Shown here one piece after another: positions 26,580 through 33,103 of a stretch of 64,000 bases of DNA; position 1 is the stretch's first letter; the number at the start of each line of letters is the position of its first letter. The DNA is from DATMFV01 sp035555975 (GTDB taxonomy: Bacteria > Verrucomicrobiota > Verrucomicrobiia > Chthoniobacterales > Chthoniobacteraceae), in contig DATMFV010000014.1 of NCBI GenBank assembly GCA_035555975.1, positions 1-64,000 on the forward strand, read 5' to 3'. A model generated the notes under the pieces. The model saw only the letters and a program-made list of their open reading frames with translations, was not told the origin of the DNA and did no database searches. Position numbers and translations under genes: made by a program.

Positions 26580-27751
26580 GGTGATGTTGGGGTTGCTTTT
26601 CCGAAACTTTCGCGTGCGATGAAGTGGGTTGGAAAGATCTGGACGGCCCCTTTGGGGGAACTCCGGTCGGCCAGCAGGTCGACCATCAGCGCAGCGGCGG
26701 CCAACCCCATCTTGTGCCGCGCGTTGGCGACCGTGGCGATGGTCGGGTTGAAATGCCGCGCGATCAGCGAATCGTTAAACCCGATGACGGAGACCTCGCC
26801 CGGGATGCGGACCCCGTTTTCCATCAGGGCGCGCAGGGCCGTGGCCGCGAGGGTATCGGTCTGGGTAAAGACGACGGTCGGCCATGGATTGCCGCCTTTC
26901 CGCTCGCCCAGCAACTGCGTAAGGGCTGCCCAGACTTCGGCGGAAGTCGGTTGATTGGAGACCTGCAACTGCCACTTGAGGGCGCAGGCGACACCGGAAA
27001 GTTCCCGGCTGGCGGTGCATTCGCGCACGCGAACGTCGAAGGAGCGCTGGTAGCCGAGAAACAGCGCCGCCCGGTGGCCGTGCCGGTTGGTCTCCTCCCA
27101 CGCTTCGCGGTAGCCATTGAGGTGATCGGACACCACGCTGGTGATGCCGCGCTCGCTCAGGTCGTCGTCGAGCATCACCATCGGCACCTTCTGCTCCACG
27201 AGGTAGTCGGTCGCCGCCTGGGCGAGGCGGAGGTTGATCAATCCCCTGACCCCCCGCTCTTCGACGAGAAAACGGGCGGCATCGAGATCCGACTGCTCCT
27301 CCTTGATGCGGGCGATCTCAAACGGCTGTTCGCGGATATTGAAGCCTTCGATCAACCCGTTGAGGTAGTCGACAAAAAGATCCTCCTCGGCCAGTTCCGG
27401 AAAGCTGGCCGCCCTGACCATCAGGACGATCGGGTCCTTTGAAGCGGAGCGGGGCGTCTTCGCCCTCCGCCCCGATGGCGTAGCGCGATCTTCCTTTCGG
27501 CAGACCAGGGTGCCGACCGCGCGGCGGCGACGGACCAGCTTCTCTTTGACCAGAAGATTGTAGGCGCGGTCGACCGTATCCGGAGTGACGCCAAAAATCT
27601 GGGCGGCCATCTGGCAGCTTGGCAGGCGACCCCCTTCGGGGAGGGCTCCTTCCATGATTTCACGACGGTAATAGTCCGCGATCTGCTCAAAGAGAGGGAT
27701 TTCACCGGAGGCGACGAGTTTGGGGGTCGGATGGAGAAGCGGTGGCATCAT
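26576..27751 (-). CDS. GntR-headed transcriptional regulator with LacI-type sugar-binding domain (module 2)
   Basis: The protein has 391 residues. The N-terminal GntR winged helix reads PLFEQIADYYRREIMEGALP, GGRLPSCQMAAQIFGVTPDT, VDRAYNLLVKEKLVRRRRAV. After a basic Ser/Arg linker comes a LacI/PBP1-type ligand domain ending VRIPGEVSVIGFNDSLIARH and AAAALMVDLLADRSSP. The same architecture is used by the module 1 regulator, but the sequences are only distantly alike. It sits between the H-X9-DG pseudopilin gene (52 bp upstream) and the PEP-CTERM gene (4-bp overlap). Candidate operators with a common TATC-x-GGTTA core lie upstream of both itself and the pseudopilin gene. The start at 27751 has a second ATG directly after it. 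Confidence 0.87.
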   Translation of the reverse strand: MMPPLLHPTPKLVASGEIPLFEQIADYYRREIMEGALPEGGRLPSCQMAAQIFGVTPDTVDRAYNLLVKEKLVRRRRAVGTLVCRKEDRATPSGRRAKTPRSASKDPIVLMVRAASFPELAEEDLFVDYLNGLIEGFNIREQPFEIARIKEEQSDLDAARFLVEERGVRGLINLRLAQAATDYLVEQKVPMVMLDDDLSERGITSVVSDHLNGYREAWEETNRHGHRAALFLGYQRSFDVRVRECTASRELSGVACALKWQLQVSNQPTSAEVWAALTQLLGERKGGNPWPTVVFTQTDTLAATALRALMENGVRIPGEVSVIGFNDSLIARHFNPTIATVANARHKMGLAAAALMVDLLADRSSPKGAVQIFPTHFIARESFGKATPTSP

Positions 27752-27766
27752 GAAATTCGCGGGTAG

Positions 27767-27793
27767 ATTATCCGGTTATCTGCAATTTTTCAA
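27767..27793 (-). promoter_or_regulatory. Candidate promoter/operator of the module 2 regulator
   Basis: On the minus strand TTGAAA (27788-27793) and GATAAT (27767-27772) are 15 bp apart, a shortish but good-scoring pair. TTATCCGGTTATCTG (27768-27782, plus strand) covers the -10 and spacer. It matches 13 of 15 bases of TTATCTGGTTAACTG at 28619-28633. The transcript leader would be very short. Confidence 0.4.
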
Positions 27794-27803
27794 GAAAATA
27801 AAA

Positions 27804-28592
27804 TCACGGTTCGCGGGTTGGATAAAAGAGGCGGTAGAGATTGGGCTTGAGCGGTTCCTGAAGGATCGCCGTCAGCGGGATGGTTTCGACGTGACCGTCA
27901 AAGAAGAGGGCGTTGCCGGCACCGGCATGGCGGGTAAAGGCATGGCGGGGCCAGGCGTCCGGGTCGTCGGTGCCGAGCAGCCACCGGCCGTCGGAGATGT
28001 TCAGGATGTTGTAGAAGGTGGAGTCGGAGAGCCAGATCTTGCCGCTGAGGTTCTTCACCTCGGCGATGTTGAGCTGGGAGAGGCTGCTCTCCCCCTCGGT
28101 GCGTGTCGCGGCAGCGGGGCGCATGCAGGAGTTGGGCGCGTAACTGACCGGGAGGTTGGTCGGAAAGACGATGGGGCGTTCCTTTGCAGTCAACTGGGCC
28201 GGGCAGGTGAAGACGTTGGGCGCGCGCACTTTTTGCCCCTGCTGGCCAAGGTAGAGTTTGGTGGTTTCCCATCGCGGAACAGCGAGGTAGGGGGCGAGGT
28301 TCCAGTACCATGCGCCGAGCATCGGCCCGGTCCAGGAGGCGGTCGGCTTTTCGCCCCCGGTTTCCTCCAGGCCGATCGGAAGCCGCCCGCGGTGTTCGCC
28401 GAGGTATTGCGTCGTGGCGACCCCGAGGCTTTTCAGGTTGGCGACGCATTGCACGCCCTGGCTGCGTTCCCTCAGCGAACGGACTCCCCCGGTCATGACG
28501 AGCGCCAGCACCGCGATGATCCCGATCAGAACCAGCAGTTCAAGCAGGGAAAAACCGTTTTTAAAGGATGACTGGAAGCGGGGGAAGCGCAT
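27804..28592 (-). CDS. Prepilin-like H-X9-DG pseudopilin (DUF1559-type, module 2)
   Basis: The protein has 262 residues. The leader MRFPRFQSSFKNG is followed by FSLLELLVLIGIIAVLALVM, a textbook type IV prepilin/pseudopilin cleavage site (Gly before Phe, Glu at position 5) and helix. The body carries GVQCVANLKSLGVATTQYLG, the usual block of this family. The end has HAGAGNALFFDGHVETIP, an exact H-X9-DG motif. Proteins of this type are numerous in planctomycetes and verrucomicrobia and are thought to take part in type II secretion-like pseudopili. It is the first gene of the module 2 operon, behind a strong candidate promoter, and precedes the regulator gene. Confidence 0.87.
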   Translation of the reverse strand: MRFPRFQSSFKNGFSLLELLVLIGIIAVLALVMTGGVRSLRERSQGVQCVANLKSLGVATTQYLGEHRGRLPIGLEETGGEKPTASWTGPMLGAWYWNLAPYLAVPRWETTKLYLGQQGQKVRAPNVFTCPAQLTAKERPIVFPTNLPVSYAPNSCMRPAAATRTEGESSLSQLNIAEVKNLSGKIWLSDSTFYNILNISDGRWLLGTDDPDAWPRHAFTRHAGAGNALFFDGHVETIPLTAILQEPLKPNLYRLFYPTREP

Positions 28593-28607
28593 GATCTGCC
28601 GGACGAT

Positions 28608-28645
28608 TTAACCGATACTTATCTGGTTAACTGATGGTATGTCAA
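28608..28645 (-). promoter_or_regulatory. Candidate promoter with overlapping operator dyad, module 2 operon
   Basis: On the minus strand a perfect TTGACA -35 (28640-28645) is 16 bp from GATAAG (28618-28623), about 25 bp upstream of the pseudopilin ATG. A dyad overlaps the -10 and spacer: TTAACC (28608-28613) and GGTTAA (28625-28630), with inner GATA (28614-28617) and TATC (28620-28623). The right half repeats the site at 27768-27782 before the regulator gene. Repression by that regulator is inferred. Confidence 0.55.
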
Positions 28646-28709
28646 ACGAAAAGCTCTTCCCCCCGATGCGAAAACAGGGTGCGATGAAAAAGGGTGAGAA
28701 TCGGGAGAA

Positions 28710-28949
28710 TAAGCCGAAGGCTTTACAGCGGGGCAGCCGGGGGTTGAGCAAGGCGACACCCCCGGGTGATGCATCCGCCTCCCATCGACCCCGGAGGCGG
28801 TCGCAGAGGAGAACGCGCCTTGTTTTCTGCGACCGCCTTCGGGGTCGATTCTCCTTCTATTCGTGTTTCCCGGGGGTGGCGCACTCCGTGCTTACCCCCG
28901 GCTGCTCCGCTGGCACCCCTTCGGGGTGCTTGTAAAGCCTCCGGCCTTA
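28710..28949. repeat. Long nested inverted-repeat element, copy 1 (non-coding)
   Basis: This 240-bp element has three nested pairs of arms. The outer pair is TAAGCCGAAGGCTTTACA (28710-28727) with its near-complement at 28931-28949. The middle pair is at 28733-28766 and 28869-28904 (core GCAGCCGGGGGTTGAGC / CCCCCGGCTGC). The inner pair is at 28785-28807 and 28826-28848. It could fold into one long branched stem. The middle arms are shared with a second copy at 31660-31893. Open frames through it are low-complexity and do not look coding. Nothing else was recognised between the pseudopilin gene start (28592) and 29057. Confidence 0.75.
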
Positions 28950-29057
28950 GTCCGGTCTGTACACTGCTTTTACCCCCACCCGCAAAACCGGTCCGGAGCG
29001 GCAGTGGAAAGATAATTTCTGTTCAAGGCGGCTTTTTTGCAGCTAAATGGGGAGGCC

Positions 29058-29786
29058 ATGCTTGCCATCGCCTTTGCCCTCCCTGACGAAAGCCGGAGTT
29101 TTATCGCAAACCTCCGCCACGGCGGCCATACCGGGCCTCCGGAAGCGCCGGTGGTCCTCGGGAACCTCGGGGCGCAGGAGGTGCTGGTGCTTCATACCGG
29201 CATGGGGCCGCAACGGGCGCGCGAGCGGCTTTCGATGTATCTGAACGCGCTGCCGATCACGCGGGTGATCAGCGCCGGTTATGCCGGGGGGCTCGATCCC
29301 GCGCTGCGGCCCGGGAGCATCGTGATCGGCGAAAACTATTCCACGCCGGAGTGGGTGGAGCAGGTCGTCCGGCTTCACGGGAGGCGGGTGCGGGCCGGTC
29401 GCCTGAAGACTTCTCCCACCGTGCTCGAAACCTGCGCGGAGAAAGCGGCGTTTGCCGAACAGACCGGGGCGATCGCGGTCGATATGGAGACGGCGAGCCT
29501 CTGGGCGCTTTGTCAGGAAAAGAAAATTTCGATGCTTTCGGTCCGGGCGATTTCAGACCGGGCCGATGAGGAACTCGCCGTCCCGTTTTCGGTCTGTTTT
29601 GACGCGGAAAAGGAACGGCCCCGCCCCGGGGCGCTCATGAGCTTCCTCTGCCATCACCCGTCGCGGCTCCGCCCTTTTCTGACTTTTGTCAACGAGATGG
29701 GGCAGGTGCGGGAGGCGCTGGCGCAGGTGTTGACGGCGCTGGTGGCAACGATTCCTGCGGAGAAGGAGACACCCCCGGAGGCGTGA
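29058..29786 (+). CDS. Nucleoside phosphorylase-family protein
   Basis: The protein has 242 residues. The ATG at 29058 is favoured over the longer frame because GGGGAGG ends 3 bases upstream, one of the clearest ribosome binding sites in the window. Residues MLAIAFALPDESRSF, VLHTGMGPQRARERL and ISAGYAGGLDPALRPGSIVI follow the PNP/UDP (MTA/SAH nucleosidase) fold. The ribose-binding region AVDMETASLWALCQEKKISM with LSVRAISDRADEEL is clear (M-E pair and following D). Such enzymes split nucleosides or related N-ribosides. Related stand-alone proteins also occur in hopanoid clusters, but no such genes are nearby. The 3' end overlaps the convergent DUF4340 gene by 98 bp. Confidence 0.75.
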   Translation: MLAIAFALPDESRSFIANLRHGGHTGPPEAPVVLGNLGAQEVLVLHTGMGPQRARERLSMYLNALPITRVISAGYAGGLDPALRPGSIVIGENYSTPEWVEQVVRLHGRRVRAGRLKTSPTVLETCAEKAAFAEQTGAIAVDMETASLWALCQEKKISMLSVRAISDRADEELAVPFSVCFDAEKERPRPGALMSFLCHHPSRLRPFLTFVNEMGQVREALAQVLTALVATIPAEKETPPEA

Positions 29787-31611
29787 TCAACGGCAGTCGC
29801 AGGGCGCTTTCATCGGGCAGGCTGATGAGGAACGCCCCGGTCTTCCGGTCGATCGTGCCGAGGGTGCGCGGGGCATCGGGAGCGTTGCCTTCCTCCGGCG
29901 CGGGGCGGAGGTCCATCCGGTATTGCGTGCCGTCGCGGGTTTTCCAGAGGATGGTTTGGGCGGCTTTGTCGGAAGCCTGCGCTTTTTTGGCGGCCTGCGT
30001 CGGAAGCCAGCGCAGGGCGGAGAGTTTCGCGAGGGTGTTGACGAAACTTTCCAGGTGGACGGTGTCGAGCACGCCGCTTCCGGCCGTGAGCTTCCAGCCC
30101 GCTTCGTCGCGGACGAGCGAAATCGGCTGGCGCGGCGCGGTCTCGCCCGGCTCGATCGTTTCGGGGTAGATGAGCGCCAGGGCGACCACCTCTTCGGGCG
30201 CAAAATCAAAGAGCGCCAGGTCGTGATCGGGCGTGGTCAGTTTGCCGACGGCCTCCAGCAGCGACGGGTCAAACGCGACGATGAGCGGTTCCTCCTCCAG
30301 CTTGGCATAGAGGAGCCCGTCGCGGACCGCCCCGAAAAGGAGGGTGGCGATTGCTTCTTCCCCCGCACCACTCTCCGCCGTGGTGTGCGAAGCGTACGAG
30401 GAAAAGGTGATCTTCAGGCTCGGCTGGTCAAGCCCGTATCGGGCCAGATCGGTCTCTTGCTGCGAGACAAACTCGACGGCTTGCGCCGAGGTCAGCGCCT
30501 CGACCATCGCGGCGACCTTGGCCGCCGGAAAGGTGAGCGACGGGTCTTCCTGATCGACCCACCGTTCTTCGTTTTCGCGCCGCAGGTGGAGCGCTTCGGA
30601 ATCGTCCCGCTGGAGGCGGATGCGGTCGACCACGTCGAGCTGGAGCCGCAGCAGGTGGCGGTCGCGCAGGTCATTCGGTTTGAGGGTGAGGATGCGCTCG
30701 ATCCGCTGCGGCAGTTCATAAAGGGAATGCCGCGTGGAGAGGCGCGCGTAGGTGGCGGCGGTCTCTCCGTTGTCGGTCACTTCCTTGGAAGCGCCGATTT
30801 CCAGCCGGACCGGTTCGTCGTGGCTGGAAGCCTGGAGGGTGACGACGGCGCGCGGTTCGCTCAAGCCGAAGGCGTTGAGGTTTGCCCCTTTTTCCGGAAT
30901 GAACGCGAGGATTTCGGTATGCAGCAGGCTGCGGATCAGGTCGGTGACCGCCTGTTCCCCGGCGCGGGCCTTGAGCGGTTTGTGCAGTTCCCAGTTCTCG
31001 CCATGGCGGACGAGTTCGATTTCGCCCTGTTTGGTCCTGATGGTGAGCCGTTCGACATGCGGCCCTTCGATGTCGGTGAGCCGGCGGTCGCGGAAGTCGT
31101 CGGCCGGTTGCTTGATCAGATGGCGCAGGGTGTTGTCAACAATGTCGACCGCCGCTTCCCCTTCGACGCGGACATATCCCTTTCCCTCGACGGCGGTCTC
31201 CTTGCCGAACCAGAGCGGCGGCGGGGCTCCCTTGCCGTGAAGCTCCAGCTTGAGCCGCCCCTTGTCGACGCCGAATTCGCGGTACGCCTCCCGGGTAAGT
31301 TCTTCGGGCGGGAGGGTGTTCTCCTTGCGCAAGGCCCCGCTCAAGGCGAGGAGTTGCCCGACCATCTCCGGCGAGGCGTCGTCCTTGACCGGGCGGCGCA
31401 CCTCCCAGCGCACCCCTTCCTTGCGAAGTTCGATCCTCTCCCGGCCATCGTCGATCGTGATCCCGTCGATCCCGTCCGGCGGGAAGTTCCAGACAAACGC
31501 TTCCTGCACGGCGGCCACACGGGTGCCGGGCCGGTGCATGTCGTAGAAAAAGATGTACGCCAGCAGACCGCCTGCGACGAGCAGAAGAAGGAGGGTGGTG
31601 CGTGTCCTCAT
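29689..31611 (-). CDS. DUF4340-domain membrane-anchored protein
   Basis: The protein has 640 residues. A single N-terminal membrane segment (MRTRTTLLLLLVAGGLLAYI) is followed by repeated beta units typical of DUF4340: GITIDDGRERIELRKEGVRW then EVRRPVKDDASPEMVGQLL, again HVERLTIRTKQGEIELVRHG then WELHKPLKA, and later units. Family members commonly lie next to ABC exporter subunits of the GldA/GldG type. None is seen here, so the gene is isolated. The last about 30 residues are a Pro/Ala/Ser-rich tail encoded entirely opposite the 3' end of the phosphorylase gene. Translation may have extended through a lost stop. The function is unknown. Confidence 0.75.
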   Translation of the reverse strand: MRTRTTLLLLLVAGGLLAYIFFYDMHRPGTRVAAVQEAFVWNFPPDGIDGITIDDGRERIELRKEGVRWEVRRPVKDDASPEMVGQLLALSGALRKENTLPPEELTREAYREFGVDKGRLKLELHGKGAPPPLWFGKETAVEGKGYVRVEGEAAVDIVDNTLRHLIKQPADDFRDRRLTDIEGPHVERLTIRTKQGEIELVRHGENWELHKPLKARAGEQAVTDLIRSLLHTEILAFIPEKGANLNAFGLSEPRAVVTLQASSHDEPVRLEIGASKEVTDNGETAATYARLSTRHSLYELPQRIERILTLKPNDLRDRHLLRLQLDVVDRIRLQRDDSEALHLRRENEERWVDQEDPSLTFPAAKVAAMVEALTSAQAVEFVSQQETDLARYGLDQPSLKITFSSYASHTTAESGAGEEAIATLLFGAVRDGLLYAKLEEEPLIVAFDPSLLEAVGKLTTPDHDLALFDFAPEEVVALALIYPETIEPGETAPRQPISLVRDEAGWKLTAGSGVLDTVHLESFVNTLAKLSALRWLPTQAAKKAQASDKAAQTILWKTRDGTQYRMDLRPAPEEGNAPDAPRTLGTIDRKTGAFLISLPDESALRLPLITPPGVSPSPQESLPPAPSTPAPAPPAPAPSR

Positions 31612-31659
31612 AGCTGGAAATCTTCTGGCATGGCTGCGTTCAGTTGGTTTTCAGGGATG

Positions 31660-31893
31660 GGGATACCGAAGGTATCCAAGCAAGGTAGCCGGGGGTTGAG
31701 CGCCAGCGACACCCCCGGAATAAATGTTTCCCCTCGATCGCACCCTGAAGGGGTGCCAGCCGATGCGGATCGGTCGTTTAATCTTGAAGGGGGCTGCGAT
31801 CCCGTTGGGATCGGGAAAATGAGTGGCTCAGGTTCCGGGGGTGTCGCTGCGCTCAACCCCCGGCTGCCCCGCCGGGATGCCTTCGGCATCCTT
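31660..31893. repeat. Long nested inverted-repeat element, copy 2 (non-coding)
   Basis: The outer arms at 31661-31720 and 31833-31892 are complementary over most of their length. They run GGATACC-GAAGGTATCC, then the GTAGCCGGGGGTTGAGCG core and ACACCCCCGGAA, and the mirror of these. The core matches the middle arms of copy 1 at 28733-28766. The central part (31735-31815) has its own short stems and differs from copy 1. The element occupies most of the 31612-31920 gap upstream of the DUF4340 gene and ends about 27 bp before the IS element. Confidence 0.72.
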
Positions 31894-31920
31894 GTTGGAA
31901 AACCTGACATAGTCATACTA

Positions 31921-33062
31921 GTGTCGTGTTAGGCTAGTTTATTGCAAAATTTCTCGATTTTCTCGAAGATTCGCTCAGGAGAAGCGGACCAGCAAAAAGG
32001 CACGGGATTTTGATTGTGAGCATCAATGTATCGCAAAATGGCATTTCGAAGTTGAGCAACGCTGGTGAATGAACCGCGGCGGATAACATCGAGCGTAATT
32101 TTTGCAAAGAATCGTTCGACTTGATTGAGCCAACTGGAGTGAGTGGGGATGAAATGGAGCTGCCAGCGCGGATGTCGCAACAGCCATTCTCGAACTGCCT
32201 TGGTTTTATGAGTCGCGTAGTTATCGACGATGACATGGATGCTCAGCTCTTTAGGCGTTGAGCGTTCGACGTGACGCAGAAACTCAATAAACTCATTCTG
32301 TCGATGACGAGGCTTGCATTGAGCAAAAATCTCTCCGGTTTTAATATCGAGAGCCGCGAAGAGGGTCGTCGTACCATGACGGAAATAGTCATGACTGGCT
32401 CGTTCCGGCGCCCCAGACATCATGGGAAGAATAGGCTGGCTTCGCTCCAAAGCCTGACATTGACTTTTCTCATCGACACTTAAAACCAGTGCGTTCTGCG
32501 GGGGGCTCATGTATAGCCCCACGACATCGCGAACCTTTTCTACAAAATAATCGTCGGTAGAGAGCTGGAAAGTTTCAGAGCGATGAGGAGCCAAACCAAA
32601 GGTGCGCCAGATCACTGAAATCCTCTCATTGGAAACACCCACTTTAGCCGCCATCCTTCGCGTACTCCAATGCGTCGATTGATCTGGTTTTGTTTCCAGC
32701 GTAAGACGTAAAATCTCTGCCACCTTTTCATCGGAAATTTGACGAGGAGGGCCGCTTCTGGGTGCATCAGAAAGTCCTCCAATGCTTTCTGCCAAAAACC
32801 GTTTCCGCCATTTTCCAACGGAGGGTCGAGAGAATCCTACGCGCCTCGAAATTTCTTCATCACTGAGGCCTTCCGCGCTTAAAAGAACCGAACGCGCCCG
32901 TTTCGCTTCCGATTGGGGAGTCTTGTGTGCCTCCACCATACGAAGTAGCTCTGCGCGTTCTTCTTCGCTCAATTTGGGCCGTTGGGCTGGTCGTCCTCTT
33001 CTCATGAGGTCAATCATAACAGGTATCACAAAATTAAGTAAAGAACTAAGCTAACGGCACAC
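31921..33062 (-). mobile_element. IS630-type insertion sequence, complete
   Basis: This 1142-bp element is flanked by TA dinucleotides (31919-31920 and 33063-33064), as expected for IS630/Tc1-type insertion into TA. The left end GTGTCGTGTTAGGCTAGTTT (31921-31940) matches the complement of the right end (33043-33062) at 14 of 20 positions. It carries one intact transposase gene. Its base composition is clearly more AT-rich than the surrounding genes, a sign of recent arrival. The right end lies 41 bp before the beta-glucuronidase ATG. Confidence 0.9.
31929..33017 (-). CDS. IS630-family DDE transposase
   Basis: The protein has 362 residues from ATG 33017. A GTG at 33029 or ATG at 33005 would also fit. 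The N-terminal helix-turn-helix region (GLSDEEISRRVGFSRPSVGK, WRKRFL) and a Leu/Pro-rich linker precede the catalytic core. The three acidic residues are visible as LVLSVDEKSQ, HVIVDNYATHK and SSWLNQVERFFAKI, which gives D, D and E in the IS630 arrangement. The tail motif PFCWSASPERIFEKIEKF is also typical. No frameshift is needed, unlike in some IS630 members, so the element may be active. It cuts and pastes the element into TA targets. Confidence 0.93.
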   Translation of the reverse strand: MIDLMRRGRPAQRPKLSEEERAELLRMVEAHKTPQSEAKRARSVLLSAEGLSDEEISRRVGFSRPSVGKWRKRFLAESIGGLSDAPRSGPPRQISDEKVAEILRLTLETKPDQSTHWSTRRMAAKVGVSNERISVIWRTFGLAPHRSETFQLSTDDYFVEKVRDVVGLYMSPPQNALVLSVDEKSQCQALERSQPILPMMSGAPERASHDYFRHGTTTLFAALDIKTGEIFAQCKPRHRQNEFIEFLRHVERSTPKELSIHVIVDNYATHKTKAVREWLLRHPRWQLHFIPTHSSWLNQVERFFAKITLDVIRRGSFTSVAQLRNAILRYIDAHNQNPVPFCWSASPERIFEKIEKFCNKLA

Positions 33063-33103
33063 TAGACCGCGCTACGGCGGGTCAAGAACAAAGCCGAATC
33101 ATC

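Noticed and set aside
28639..29086. Short open frames through the inverted-repeat element
   Set aside because: The translations are low-complexity and include the repeat arms. The same arm core also appears in a second non-coding position.
29923..31932. 669-residue open frame on the plus strand
   Set aside because: It is antisense to the DUF4340 gene and runs on through the inverted-repeat element. No domain is seen.
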